The notes: generated by a model not told the origin, from the sequence alone. A DNA stretch of 64,000 bases from Adiantum capillus-veneris (GCA_014529385.2 CM043959.1:64927753-64991752), one strand, 5' to 3'; counted from the first letter of the stretch, positions 49,481 through 62,342 are shown. A program made the numbers and translations.

Positions 49481-51150
49481 AGAACAAAGAACAAGATATA
49501 GTTTGAAGTCATGATTGAAGCATTAAGATACGTTAGAACAGTGACAAACGGGCTTCTTCATAGAACAGAACACCTCCTTGGCATTGCATGACCTTAACTT
49601 AGTGAGTTCCACACAACAAAAACATGCAAAACATATCTTCTCAAAAGCTGGGGAAGTGGGGACATCTAGCCCATATAGAAATCTTCCAAAAAAGGAGTAC
49701 ATCAACCTTATGTCCATATAAGAATTTTTTAAGGCGATAAGGTGGGGGGAGATCAATAGTAACATGCTTCTATCCACTTCATCCTTCAAGATAATAACCA
49801 AACAATCAAAAATACAAGAGGTTTTTATCACTTTGAGCACAACCAGGTGTAAGCACAATGCATATGTAGGAAGAAAATTGACTAGTGTTAGGAGTTGCAA
49901 CATGAGAAATAGAGGGTGGGGTCTGGTAGGAGCTCGTGCGAGGATGTTCATAGTAGAATAGCTAGTAGGCAATTCTGAGGGTGAAGCAATGGGGGTCCAA
50001 AAAGATGGTTTTCGAGGATGAGTAAGTAAGCATGAATTGTGCCATTTGCCCTTAATGCGGCCTGTCCTTTGCTCAAAGCGCCACTACAAGAATCTTACAT
50101 GGATTCGTTAGCAGGTAGTACATTCCTCTATAGAAACACCTCCAAGGCCTGATGATATAGGACAACACTTTTTAAGGATGCCTTAAGGAACTCTCTATAC
50201 ATAATGTGGATGAGGAGACTTTCATAGCTTTGTGGCCTTTAGTGACAATTTATTCAAGAGATTTCAAGGTGGACTTTGTGAGTGAGTCTACAAGGATTAT
50301 GGATACAAGGGAAAAGGTAGATCCTTTTTTAAATCATTAACCTTAGCGCGTGGGAAAAACGGACCATCATGCCAACTTCCAAGGGTCATCTCCCCCTACA
50401 AAGTCACACCCACATTTAATGAAAGATCTATGTATATTCAACGATTGGGTGGTAAAGTTATGTTCCCTTCCACTTGTTTAAATTATCCCTTTAGGCTTTG
50501 ACTCCAAGGACACGTCCGAATTTAGTGGAGCATCTTTGGGTGGTTTTAAAATGTGTTTAGTGAAAGGGCACCCGCTTGGGTAGATTTCCAAAATACTAGA
50601 GGAGTTTATCATGAGAATATCTTGGAGGCCCTTTGAAAGCCAAATTTGGCAGCAACCTTATCTCTATCATTGAAAGGGCGAGCAGAAATCCCTTGTTGAT
50701 CAAGGCAAGCAATGCAAATTTTCCAAATAGCCATGCCTTATGGTTGGCCGTAGCCGGCGGGAACAAACGCCACAGCAAAGAGCTAGTAAATACCAAACAC
50801 AATTATTGTGGTAATTGCACAAGAGACAGTTAGTTAGTTTCCTAGTCTGGCGGTTATAAATAGGGCCCACTATTCATTTTACGGGTTACACACTCTTCCA
50901 CTATCACGGAGTCTAGTGTCTCGGAGATCATTGTGCTCTTGTACTTTTTTGTCATTAAGCCCAGAGTAGACTTTGGCTCACGCTGTTGTACTTTAGTTAT
51001 AATGATCTGAATACATATTCTAGTTCATCTTGTTCTAATATCCATTTTAATTCTAGTCTCGTACTTCATTTCAATTTTTGTATGTTCTAATATCTAACGT
51101 CTCTATCTAATTCTCCTTGCTTGGTATAATTAACTCTAGCTGACCAACCT
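49481..51150. other. Unassigned stretch
   Basis: No family motif in its open frames. 50860-51110 has an LTR-like look (AT-rich, CTAGTCTCGTACTT and TTGTACTTT words) and stands directly before a gag remnant, so it may be an LTR end plus leader. No partner copy or primer site is seen. Confidence 0.35.
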
Positions 51151-51157
51151 AAAATAG

Positions 51158-52340
51158 GTGTCACAAGTGATTAGCTCATTTCATTTTGGCGATCACGATG
51201 GGAGTGACACAGATGTTCCTCCAGATCCAGGGGTAGCTAATGAATCACGGAATTCACAACACTCGACTCGTTCCAAGAGGAGAGATGCAAGGAGAGCAGA
51301 CCATGAGCTCGATCCAGTGAATCTCATAGAAGCGGGAAACATACTGATGACAGTGAGGCGAGTAAGCGATGTCACATATCCGCAAGAGAGAAGTTAGCAA
51401 AGAAGCATGAAATGGATACGGTAAATGAGACCAATGACAATGACAATTGGGAAGCAAACACAGACCATTACAGCAAAAAGACGAAATCGGTTTAGAAAGC
51501 TAGATCGACTCATAATGAACATTCTATTGATCTGAAGATTTCTTTTCCAATCTTCAACGGGGAAGGAAGGACGATTCAAAAGTGCACATGCAGGCGTTCA
51601 AACAATATGTTGGGCTGAAGGATAGAGATGAGGATGAATAGGGAAAGTATTTTCCTCAAACATTGAAAGAAGCAGCTAGGAAGTGGTATTACCGTTATCC
51701 AGTGTGCCAGCTCAAATCATACAACAAATTGATTAAAGCATTTTGCCCGGAGTATTCAGACAACGAAGGAGACGAAGACATCCTATGTGAGCTGGACAAG
51801 ATAAAGCAAGGTAAATTGTCAATTAACAGTTATGTCAAGAAAATCAAGGAACTAACCAGACCATTGCATGCACCCCCATCAAAAAAAAATGAGGGCTTGG
51901 TTCCTTAGAAGCTTTAGAAGTAAGAAGCTAAGGGAATAGGAAGTTCTAGCCCCTACGAAGAAATTCAATACTCTGATTCAACAAGCTCTAAAATTGGAAC
52001 AACAAGCTAAAAAGGAAAGGAGCCACAAGAGAAGAGATTCCAGTGATAGCGAAACATCGTCTGAAGAGTCAGATTCCATCATAACTTCCAGATCATCTGA
52101 TAGTGACTCGGATGAAAAAGCTAAAGGCAAGAAAAAGGGTCGTGGACCAAGAACCTGGAAGAAATGTCAAAACAAATAGCTGAGATGGCCACAACGAGAT
52201 CTTCAATGGAAAAGGTGGAGACCTCGTCTTTGAAGTGCAAATCTAGAGATCATCGGTCATATGAATGTTTCCAGTGCACTTATTGTAAAGCATATGGGCA
52301 TGTGTGGAACAATTGTGGGATAAGGATTCATCACTTTTAG
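51158..52340 (+). pseudogene. gag: Decayed Ty3/gypsy gag with zinc knuckle
   Basis: An opening frame (51158-51397) is followed by ISFPIFNGEGR (51540-) and the gag core TLKEAARKWYYRYPVCQLKS and YNKLIKAFCPEYSDNEGDED, then INSYVKKIKELTRPL. A Ser/Asp-rich tail (RRDSSDSETSSEESD) precedes the knuckle CTYCKAYGHVWNNC (52276-52317). Stops and shifts occur at several points. Pol does not follow; a TRIM-like element begins at 52474. Confidence 0.65.
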
Positions 52341-52473
52341 AATTGAAAGGACTTATCTATGATTTCATTGACAAATCCATAAGCGGTAAAAATAGATGGG
52401 GCAGGATGAGATCAACACGAGTGTTGGAGGTGGCAAAGACAGATATCAAGGGGGTACTGGTTTGGGGAAAAGG

Positions 52474-52548
52474 TGTTAGGGCAACGGCTATGGTGGGTGC
52501 CAACGACAAGAGAAGCCATGGAAGAGGAGATGGTGTGCAAAGAAGGTG

Positions 52549-52622
<74 letters not shown>

Positions 52623-52782
52623 ATATTTTGATACAAGCAAAAGTAGAACACGCTATATTGATTTGTTCAAGAAGCTTTACATAGATAGAGTTAAAAGTTG
52701 CCATGCAAAACTCCACTAATGACTCACTTTGACTGCATGCCATAGGGCACATTCCCATAGGTAATGGGCTTGAAACCCAGCA
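52474..52782 (-). repeat. F 3' LTR (309 bp)
   Basis: Contains a GA run at 52554-52614. Outside the run it is close to 54042-54326. Confidence 0.8.
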
Positions 52783-52783
52783 A

Positions 52784-52796
52784 TCCCCCCCTCAAG
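52784..52796 (-). other. F polypurine tract
   Basis: TTGAGGGGGGGA on the minus strand, beside the left LTR. Confidence 0.65.
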
Positions 52797-54029
52797 CCCA
52801 AAAATAGACTAGCCACTCTCATGACATGGAGTTATAGGTTTACTCTTAATCATAAGTTTGTGGTATACTCTTAAACCGTGAGTTTTTGGTGTGCTCACAA
52901 CCAAGGTTTTTGGTACACCCATTACCTGATGCTATGACAATAAACCCCCCCTCAAACACATAGGGTGTAGGTCAAAGTAACTATCAACAGATGGAGTTTT
53001 TGGTTTACTGCCAATCCTTGGGTTTTAGGTTTACTCAATAATCTCATGAGAAGTGGTTTGCAATAGGCTGAGAACAAACCAAAAAACTGATAAGTTGGGA
53101 GGCCTTACCACTTATGTGTGGCGGTGTTTATAACCCATACAAATTTTGGCATGGCAGTAACCGTTAAGCTAAAACAAAGCTTTGATAGAAAATATATGAT
53201 TGTGTTGACAACCGACAAACTTGGAACAAATTTATGATATTGAACATGTAAAAACAATTTGTGAAGTCTTGTATCACATTCTCAAAGCAAATCTTCTCTG
53301 TACTTGTGGTGATCGATGTGTTTGAGCATGTCGTAACCCTTGACATACATATAATGTGAAAATCGTCGGCATGCTTCGGAGATGCAATTGGGATAATCAA
53401 AGTTAATCTTGAAAGGTTGAAGCTTGAATCTTTGGAACATACAATTGCATACAAGTTCCCAAATCTTGAAATAAGCACAATCCAATAGCGGATTTGTCGA
53501 TATTTGGTTCATGCAGAGGAAATTAATTATTTGATTAAAAAAATAAAGGAAAAATTAATTAGTTGATAAACAAAATAAAGGAAAAAATTACCCTTTTTGT
53601 CTTTGATGAATAGAGGTTGGATGGCTTTATGCAACTTTAAGTGAACCTTTTGAGATGCTACCAAAACTGCCACCACCCTTTCCAAGCACCGTCTCCTAAC
53701 GTTTAAATTTCTTTGCAATAGGCATTTTGAAGTGCTACTACAGTCTCCACTATTGTAGCCCAGTGTTTACTAGAGCCTTGCTTCACCTTTGCGAGTGTAC
53801 TGAGATGCTCGTGCAGACAACGTGTTGAAACAATCACAGAGTTGCCAAGCTTTACTGTATTTCAACTGCATCCTTTGCTTCACCTATTGCTGTTGCGACT
53901 ACATTTTAGAACGCCACCCCAAAGCGCCTAGGGCTTTGATAGCACCACCAATAGACATTGACTTTGACCTGCCTAGGAAAGGTGGCGTTTTGAGATGCCT
54001 TTCTAGAGATGCCAACACCCCTCTTGGGC

Positions 54030-54040
54030 TCTGATACCAC
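54030..54040 (-). other. F primer binding site (tRNA-iMet)
   Basis: TGGTATCAGAG on the minus strand, one base from the right LTR. Confidence 0.8.
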
Positions 54041-54041
54041 T

Positions 54042-54115
54042 TGTTAGGGTAGCGGCTATGGTGGATGCCAACGACAAGGAGAAGCCATGGCAGAGGAGAT
54101 GGCATGCAAAGAAGG

Positions 54116-54160
<45 letters not shown>

Positions 54161-54326
54161 CGCATATATTTTGGTACAAGCAAAAGTAGAACACGCTAAA
54201 TTGATTTGTCAAAGAAGCTTTACTTTTATAGAGTTAAAAGTTGCCATTGAAAAACTCCACTAATAATTGTCTTTGCTTGCATGCCATAGGGCACATTCCC
54301 ATAGGTAATGGACTTGAAATCCAACA
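54042..54326 (-). repeat. F 5' LTR (285 bp)
   Basis: Contains a shorter GA run (54120-54158). Its right half is repeated once more at about 54356-54486 as part of a local tandem duplication. Confidence 0.8.
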
Positions 54327-54515
54327 AGTTTTATAAAATCTAATATTTGACCAACCTAAATGATTTGTCAAAAAAGCTTTACTTTTATAGAGTTAAAAGT
54401 TGCCATTGCAAAACTCCATTAATAATTGGCTTTGCTTGCATGCCATAGGGCACATTCCCATAGATAATGAACTTGAAACCCAACAAGTTTCATAAAATCT
54501 AATATCTAACCAACC
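54202..54515. repeat. Tandem duplication across the F / G boundary
   Basis: 54202-54355 and 54356-54515 both run from GATTTGTCAAA(G/A)AAGCTTTAC through the end of the F LTR into AAAATCTAATAT(T/C)T(G/A)ACCAACC(T/C)AAAT. The ends share GATTT, suggesting slippage or unequal exchange at a short match. The copies differ by about a dozen bases. Confidence 0.75.
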
Positions 54516-55993
54516 CAAATGATTTTCTCATATTAAACTGATCATTTAATGTGGGAGAATAAATAGGAACAATTGTTAGAATATAGACATGTGCTTATGG
54601 ATCTATCTGAACACGGGGCCAAAGTTAAAGGAGTCCAAATGAGAGATGGTCTATCAAAGAGAAATGCTAGCTAATGGAGCTTAAATACCTTAGGGTTAGC
54701 TTCATTAAAGACCTCCAAAGGTTAGTGTTGAAAGTCCTTAGACCTTAAGCAAGCTAGGGTTGTGCTTGAGGTGGGAACCCGGCCCAAGCTTGAGGTGCAT
54801 GTCGTGCTTGCTTACTAAGGTGCTTGAGGTGCTTTATGACTAAGGTGCTTAAGGTGCTCCATGACTAAGGTGCTTGAGGGGCTTAACGTGTTCCCAAAGT
54901 CAACCAAGATCCCTACTCATGGGGGGGCGAGCCCTAATTGTAGGGGCAAGAGAGAGAACACACACACCCTCACACAAGGCAAGCCTAGTCTAAAGAAGCA
55001 ACAAGAACACATGTCAAGTTCTTCTCCATGCTGCGCTCATAAGGTGCCTAAAGCCTATTGGTTGGCCTCTAAAGGGATCCAATGAGATTTTAGTTTATTA
55101 ATTAATTGTTTATGTATTTATTCAAGTCCTCTCTCTCAAAGGGAAAAGGAGGACACTTATCCTAATGCTAGCATGGTTGCTTGATATGACAAAAGCATAT
55201 GATTGGCTAAGCTTGTAGGGGTCCAATCAAATTGTAGCTTGAGCTACAAGGAGGGGTTGACCAAGGAAGCTAGGGGTGTGCTTGGGAAAATACCCTCTCT
55301 CACATACACTCTCAAGTTCATTCTCACTTGGCAAAGTGCAAGAGCTCCATCTCATTCTCCAAGCTTGTTGAGAAGTTGAGGGCCTACACCAACACTCTTG
55401 GCTATGGAATGAAAATCCAACGAAGGGCCATGCTTCAATGCTTAAGCTTGCCATCTTCTCCATCTCCATTACTATGCTATTATACTATGCAAGAACAGTG
55501 ATGATAAGTGAGGAACTATCTCTTTCTCGTATGTTACTTCTTCTTCCTTTTCCCTACTCTCATTCCCCGCTAGCTCTCTCCACTTCGAAGGTGTTTGAGG
55601 TCTTGGGACTGAGGCCGGGGATGGTTAATGTTTTTTACAAGTTTATGTTAAGCTAGTGATGCATGACGCTTTCCATCTTAATTGCATCACCTAGGTCACA
55701 AGGAGCACAAAGATTATGTTGTACCAAGTCTCTCTTTATGGGAGAATCTATAATACAAAAGCCTATTGGACGGGGGACCGGCTCCAAATAAATCCGTTAC
55801 TCAACTTTTGTCAAGTTCTCTAATTCTCTCTCTTGCAAAAGTATTATTCATGCCAAGTTAATTAAGTATAATGGTTATGTTGCTACCACTAATTAAGTTT
55901 ACCCTCTATGTTCTCAAAGTAGTCTCACAAAAATGCTCACTATAGTTCTCTTAATTCCACTATTCTCAATGTTTATAGGCCATTTCCATTTCA
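54488..55993 (+). repeat. G 5' LTR (about 1506 bp)
   Basis: Matches the 3' LTR in order: TCTCATATTAAAC(T/C)GATCATTTAA, the CTTAGGGTTAGCTTCATTAAAG block, a CTTGAGGTGCTT minisatellite (54755-54890), GATTGGCT/ACACTTGTCC region, CACTCTTGGCTATGGAATG and the end GGCCATTTCCATT. It is shorter than its partner because the minisatellite has fewer units. Confidence 0.78.
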
Positions 55994-55997
55994 TTGT

Positions 55998-56010
55998 TGG
56001 TATCAGAGCT
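55998..56010 (+). other. G primer binding site (tRNA-iMet)
   Basis: TGGTATCAGAGCT, an exact standard plant initiator-Met primer site, four bases after the LTR. Confidence 0.9.
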
Positions 56011-56829
56011 ATTGGTTTCTTTTTTCTTACTTAAGAAGAGAGTTCCTTAAGTTGTCCATGAAAGGTTAGACCTATTCATTGCAATAGGGTAAGTGGGACA
56101 AGGATCTATTTTCTTGGTTGAGAAGGACTTGGTTTGAGGTACACCGTTGGGAACTATAGTTTTAATAATGGAGTCTCTAGGGGCTTGCCTTTGGCTTAAC
56201 CATTATTGAGCTACTAGGAAGCTCAATAGGAACCATAATCAATCAAGCAATGTTAGACCCTCTCCACTAGTCTTTGCAATCAACAGTCTCTAAACCACAG
56301 GTGTGGCTGCTTGAGGAAGGACTAATTTTCAAAGGTAAAGAAGAGTAGCAACTAAGGTTTTGGAGGGTACCAAAGCACAAAGTTTAATTAGCATGTCTGA
56401 CAATAATCAAGAGAGTAGAATTGTCATTAAATCTAATATCTAGCTAGCCCAAATGATTTTCTCATATTAAACCGATCATTTAACGTGGGAGAATAAACGG
56501 GAACAAGAGTTAGAATAGAGACATGTGCTTCTAGACCTATCTCAACAAGGGACCAAAAGGAGAGATGGTTGCATTTCAATAGGGGTCCAAAAGGAGACGG
56601 TCTACCAAAGAGCAGTGTGCAATAAGTGCTTCTAGATTTATCCCAACAAGGGACCAAGAGGAGAGATAGTTACATCTCAATACGGGTCCAAAAGGAGGTA
56701 GTCTATCAAAGAGCAACGTGCATCTAATGGAGCTTAAAAGACCTTAGGGTTAGCTTCATTAAAGATCTCCAATAGTTAGTGTTAAAAGTCCTTTGACCTT
56801 AGGCAAGCTAGGGCTGAGCTTGAGGTGAG

Positions 56830-57050
56830 AACCCGACCTAAGCTTGAGGTGCTTATCGTGCTTGATGACTAAGGTGCTTGAGGTGCTTGTCGTGTTTGAT
56901 GACTAAGGTGCTTCTCGTGCTTGTCGTGCTTGATGATTAAGGTGCTTGAGATGCTTGTCGTGCTTGATGACTAAGTTGATTGAGGTGATTTCATGCTTGA
57001 TGACTAAGGTACTTGAGGTGCTTGTCATACTTAATGAGGAAGATGCTTGA
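56830..57050. repeat. GTGCTTGAGG minisatellite in the G 3' LTR
   Basis: Units of about 33-36 bp (GTGCTTGAGGTGCTTGTCGT plus GCTTGATGACTAAG) repeated six to seven times with drift. The 5' LTR has three to four such units at 54755-54890. Confidence 0.8.
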
Positions 57051-57190
57051 GAAGCTTCCTATGCATGGGGGGTAAGGTGCTTGAGTCAAAAAAAGAGACC
57101 CTACAAACTTAATGAGGAAGGTGCTTGAGAAGCTTCCCATGCATGGGAGGTAAGGTGCTTGAGTCAAAAAGAGACCCTACAAAGGAGGGG
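57031..57190. repeat. Tandem duplication, about 78 bp
   Basis: ACTTAATGAGGAAG(A/G)TGCTTGAGAAGCTTCC(T/C)ATGCATGGG and AGTCAAAAA(AA)GAGACCCTACAAA occur twice in a row, the copies nearly identical. Confidence 0.85.
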
Positions 57191-58248
57191 GAAGTCCCAA
57201 AGTTAAGGGAATCTTTGACTTAACCTTCCACTCACACAAAGGGAACCGCTTTTTTCAAGGGACACATGGGACACATGTGCTTGAATGCTATTGGTTGGGC
57301 TAAAGAGGGGTCCAATGAGCTTCTAGTTCCATCCAACAAATATCTGGATATTTTCAAGCTCTCTCTCTCTAAGGGGTAAGGAGGACACTTGTCCAAAGAC
57401 TACCCATGTACTTGAATGCATGCTGCATGTGGTTGGCTAGGGGGAAATGGGTCCAATGAGCTTGAAGCATGTGAAAAGTCTAGAACTCGCTGCAAGCAAG
57501 CAAGGGGGGTGTTGGGAGGGTATACTCCACACACACACACACACACTCATTTTGTGGATTCATTCTCACTTGGTGTGAAAGTTGAGGAACTCCACCTCCT
57601 TCTCCAAGCTTGTGAGAAGTGAGAGCCTACACCAACACTCTTGGCTATGGAATGCAAATCCAACCAAGAGCCATGCTTCAATGCTTAAGCTTTCCATCTT
57701 CTCCATCTTCATTACTATGCTATTATGTATGCTAGCAAGAAGAGTGATGATAAGTGAGCAACTGTTTCTTTCTCCTATGGAATGTTTCTTCTTCCTCTTC
57801 CCTACCCTCATTCCCCGCTAGCTCTCTCCACCTTCGAAGGTGTTTGAGGCCTTGGGACTGAGGCTTGGGATAGTTAATGCTTTCTATAAAGTTTATGTTA
57901 TGCTTGTGATGCATGAAGCTTTCCATCTTCATTGCATCACCTAGGTCATAAGGAACACAAAGATTGTATTGTACCAAGTCTCTCTTGATGGGAGAAACTA
58001 TACTACGAATGCCTATTGGAGGGGGGACTGGCTCCGTACGAATCCGGTCCTCAAATGTTTTCATGTTCTCTAAACTCTCTCTCTTGCAAAAGTATTATTC
58101 ATGCCAAGTTAACTAAGTACCATGTCTATGTTGCTACTATCAATTAAGTTCACCCGCTATGCTCACAAAGTAATCTCACAAAAGTGCTTCATCTAATTTC
58201 CCAATTCCGCTACTCTCAAAGTTCATAGGCCATTTCCATTACAAGAAT

Positions 58249-60068
58249 GAATATTGATTTTGCACATGAAGGTGATAATGATGATGCCCCAATGTTTGCT
58301 AATTATCTTGTTACTAGGTTGCAGCAAGCTATGGGCAACCCTACTTTGCAAGTCAAAGTTACTTAAAAACTTCGTGCTAGACGGTCACAAGGTGGTACCC
58401 TTTATCAGCTGATGTATCTAGTGGTGTGTGGTTAGGTTGTTGGTAGATGCCATGGCTCCGTTAGAGCATGACTTACCATGTAACTTTTTTGGTTTTTTAA
58501 TTCATATATTACTCACAATTTGTGAGTTTGAGAAAAACAAGGTGAGAAGGCACTAAGGCCTGCTAAATTAAGAGGGAGATGAAAGTTATGGAAAGTAAGT
58601 TCAAAATAAATGCCCACAATCATATGGCATTTTTATTGTGTTATAATGTAAAATTATATTATCAATTATACATAAATAATCACAAATGGTTTATATATTG
58701 TGAAGGGTCCCACTTGAACAATAAGGTGAAATGTGCACACTACAGATTAGCATTTTAATACAAAATAAAAATAAAATAAAAAAATGAAAACAATAAAATA
58801 AATTAGAGACACATTGACAAACTAAAAAATTTATTTTAAAACTGGGGATGAAGGGAAAGTGTATTTTCCATATCCATAATCCATCGTCGAAAGCAATGTG
58901 AGGGTCCAACCGATCGATAGGTCAATTTGGAACAACTAGTTTGTAATTATGTGTGTATATGGACAATACAATTCTATATTAAAACAATACAACTGTACAA
59001 TTGACTAAGACCTACTTTCGATAAATCTTCTCCCTCCATCTTTACCTTCAGCAGGCTATCATGACTGCTTACCTTGTTTTTTTAAAAAACATTAAAATAT
59101 TTTTTGTTTTGAATTTTTTTCCAAGAAACTTTTTGAAAAGACTAACAAAAAATTATAGAGTATCTTTACGTAAATAGTTTTAGCCGTTTCTTGATAGTAG
59201 TAGACATCTTGTAATGCCAAACTTGGATCCCCAAATTGCTTTCTTTTCTCTTTCCTTCACCAAACCCTCTTTAAGAACGGTTTCACACTCCACTCTTGAC
59301 AGTGCCTCCCTCCCCTAATTTGGCTTCTCCTGGGCAAAGATTATCATATGAAACTTTCATGAGTGTCTTTCTCAAGAGAGCTTCCCTTTGCACTTCAAAC
59401 AGTACATGCTTCACTAAGGGTGGAGCTAGTCATCTATGCATATGCTAGATTTATGTAGAGGAACAAAGCTACAAAAAAAAAAATCCTTTTGTGTTACAAA
59501 GGGCACATACATGGATCACAAATTGTGAGGTGTCAAAAGGGCGAGATTGTACTGTAGAGAAAAAGTGGTGAATGTGTGTAAAAGATACGAGGTAGATAGC
59601 AAGGGGGTGGTGAAGGAAAAGGGTTGAAGTGGCTTACGAAACCCTGGGAAAAACAATATTTTGTTGGTATTTCATATTCAAGCTCGAATAAGAAAGAGGG
59701 TTGAAGTGGCTTAGGAAGCCCTAGCAAAAACAATATTTTGTTGGCATTTCATATTCAAGCTCGCCTGAGCAATTAAAAAAAGTCATTTATTTTCCTTTGT
59801 TATATCTGATTAAAGGTAGGCCTCATGATTTTATCACTTGTTTTCAAATTGTGGAGACCTAATCACTTTGAAAACATACGGTGAAGGGTTTTAATTTTTA
59901 ATTGTATCCAATAAGAACCAAAAAAATGCAAAGTTCTTTTTAGTCAAGGCAAAAGGAGTGAAGTAAGTTAAGGCAATGCCCTTTGTACATGCCAAAAATG
60001 GATTAATGTCAAATTTTATCTCATATTGTAAATGCTAAACCAAACATCCTTTTAAAGTAGGTTATTAA
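58249..60068. other. Unassigned AT-rich stretch
   Basis: No gene or complete element recognised. 58530-58630 (AACAAGGTGAGAAGGCACTAAGGCC ... GGAAAGTAAGTT) is related to 63405-63490. GGGTTGAAGTGGCTTA(C/G)GAA with (A)CAATATTTTGTTGG(T/C)ATTTCATATTCAAGCTCG is duplicated at 59620-59690 and 59700-59765. Confidence 0.5.

Positions 60069-60159
<91 letters not shown>
60069..60159. repeat. Compound (CT)n(AT)n microsatellite
   Basis: A CT run (60069-60092) is followed by about 33 AT units. Confidence 0.96.
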
Positions 60160-60161
<2 letters not shown>

Positions 60162-60315
60162 TTATCTTTTCAGATACATTAACTAGTTTGGAAAAAAACT
60201 CTTCAATATGTTTGGATGTTTTTTTTTGTGAAAGAGTACTTTTATATAGTGACATGCATGATTCTTTAAGCTTTCAATCTCCCTCCATGGCAAATGAGAT
60301 AGAGCAAGATGTATC

Positions 60316-61795
60316 TTTTTTTTTTTTGCAAAACTCACAATTGTGAGTGGATAGTATTAAGAACATCAGAAATATACACCAACCTCGAGCTCATACAGAG
60401 CCTTGAGGGTCAAAGGATTACAAGTTTCCTACTTGACAGAGAAACCACTCCTAGGCTGTACTTATTACAAGATGTCGTCATGACATGTACTGTTCTAGAC
60501 CAGTCCTCTGAGGCTTGTTTGCCTCCGATCCTATGGATCGTCACTCTGCTCTCTTGTATGATTTCACAAAAGCTTGCCACATCCAGATCTCCCTCAAACA
60601 CGCGGCGGTTCCTTGCTGCCAAATATGGTGAAAGAAGTAGTACCTGATTATTTGAGTGTAGACAAGAAGAGCAGGACTTCCCAACCTGTTACTACCAAAG
60701 AATAGATCAGTCCTGAAGAACTTAATTTGCCATGTCCTTTGAATCCACTTGCATATTCTCCCAGTCATGCCACTGATTGCCTGGCATCCCATGAAAAGAT
60801 GGGCTAGGTCTTCACTAGCTATTCTGCACCCCGAGCAATGATCGGACCCAATTCCTCTTTCTTGTATCTTTATGCTTGTTGGCAGAGCTCCCCCACATGA
60901 CTTTCCATAGAAATATCTACATATATTGAGGCCACCTTGGCTTCCAGATGTTCTCCATGACTCCCTCCCACCGTTTTTTCGTTCAATGCCTCTTCCATAT
61001 TTTGTTGAGTGAGCTACACCAATTAGCCTCGTGCATTAATGCATGGTAAACACCTTTAGAATGTGGTTTCCAAAAGAGGCTACTCCCGGGCCATCTCCAA
61101 GCATCCCATTCAAAGTTGGATTCACAAATTGGCATCACCACCTTATCAAGCTCTTTCATCACCCTGTAGACTAGTAAGATCTCAAAGCCATTCAATTGAA
61201 ATTGGATGGCTAAAGAGTCATTAGTTTTCCAGCACTTCCTCTTGCTATCTCAGAATTGCTCTAGTCGAACGAGCCCCTTATTATTCACATTCCTGGCCAT
61301 TTCTATCCAATAGGGGCTTTGCGGCAGCCCCAATATTGTAGAGAGCCAAGGGGACCATTGAGTTCTTAAAGTATCGTGTTGCTTCTCCCCATTCCAAAAC
61401 CTTAGCTGCTCTTTTGCACTTCCTCATTAGCTCCCCTGAGAGTCCACCAAATCTAAGATAGAACCACTTCGGGGCGAGAAGTTTGTTGTGCATCACAACC
61501 CCCTTCCACTTTCCCCCTTTCGATCTCAGTTTTACTGCATCAAGCATTTCCTTGGTCATGATAGCCCAAGCTTGTTCCTGTTTAGCCAATGAGACCATAA
61601 ATTTGGCACAAAGGGCCTCAACATGGAATACAGGGTTAAGAATGTCGAGCCCTCCTTGGTCTATCGGGCGAGCAACTACCTCCATCTAGTCCATTGCCAT
61701 GGCTGGGAGGTTTTTGTGTTGTTCTTCCAAAGAAACCTAAGGAGGCAAGCTTTTAGAGCCCTTTTGATGAGGTTCTCTAAGAATGCATAGGCAAA
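60316..61795 (-). mobile_element. 5'-truncated LINE (non-LTR retrotransposon), ORF2 3' part
   Basis: On the minus strand the region downstream of reverse transcriptase is present: ACLLRFLWKNN (61740-61710), RPIDQGGLDILNPVFHVEAL (61675-), KWKGVVMHNKLLAPKWFYLR, then WPGSSLFWKPHSKGVYHALM (61090-) and the zinc-binding end CSGCRIASEDLAHLFMGC (60845-60790), as in plant L1-type LINEs (zf-RVT). The T run at 60316-60327 is the poly-A tail of the minus-strand copy. Reverse transcriptase itself is not present. Stops and shifts occur throughout, so it is an old, dead 5'-truncated insertion. Confidence 0.82.
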
Positions 61796-62008
61796 CAATC
61801 AATAACTCCAAGTGTTTAAAAATGTGAATTTTTAAGATTTGTAAGTAATTTTTCAATTTAAAATGATAATTACACATTTCTATTTTTTATATTTTAATTG
61901 TTATGGCTGAAGTTTGCACAATTTCAATCATAAATAGCAATTAATAGCTTATATTTTGTAAATCTGCCCTTTATATTAAGGGCTAAGTAAAATGTTCTTC
62001 TAAATAGT

Positions 62009-62041
<33 letters not shown>

Positions 62042-62342
62042 CAGAGATCATTATGAGTTTTTACCTTTATAAAATAGATTTTTAACTCTCATGACCCCTC
62101 AATAGTCACCTTTTTGCTTTTTGAGGGCCCCTACAAAGACTGCAACTTGTTTTCTATCTAATAGATCTAGTATTTTTTAGTATTAAAGTTTGGATGGTTT
62201 TATTGTGTGCAATGCTCACTATAGTAGCTATTTGTAAAATTTTGGACTATGTTATATTAACTTTTGCTTTTAGTTTTTAATTCCTCTTTTCGATGTCATG
62301 ATACCAAACATGGAGGAAAATTTTTAATTACACACACAATTG

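Larger units (their letters stand above)
52474..54326 (-). mobile_element. F: TRIM-like miniature LTR element
   Basis: Short LTRs at 52474-52782 and 54042-54326 start TGTTAGGG(C/T)A(A/G)CGGCTATGG and end CCCAGCA/CCAACA. On the minus strand a primer site (TGGTATCAGAG) lies beside the right LTR and TTGAGGGGGGGA beside the left. The 1.26-kb interior has no coding similarity. Size and lack of genes fit terminal-repeat retrotransposons in miniature. Flanks AAAGG and AGTTT do not match, so the right end has probably been rearranged. Confidence 0.75.
54488..58243 (+). mobile_element. G: LTR element with very short interior
   Basis: Long direct repeats at 54488-55993 and 56422-58243 surround an interior of only 428 bp that has a primer site (TTGGTATCAGAGCTATTGG, 55997-56015) and a weak purine tract (56406-56421) but no ORF. 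It is therefore a non-autonomous, TRIM-like or deleted element. ACAAG occurs at 54483-54487 and 58241-58245 and may be the target duplication if the LTR ends at 58240. With ends at CA the flanks do not match. Confidence 0.72.
56422..58243 (+). repeat. G 3' LTR (about 1822 bp)
   Basis: Starts TGTCATTAAATCTAATATC. Longer than the 5' LTR through expansion of the CTTGAGGTGCTTGTCGTGCT minisatellite (56830-57050), a second RCATGGGAGGTAAGG-type duplication (57031-57190) and a repeated AAGGGACCAAA(A/G)GGAGA block (56540-56690). A CA run lies at 57528-57547. Confidence 0.78.
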
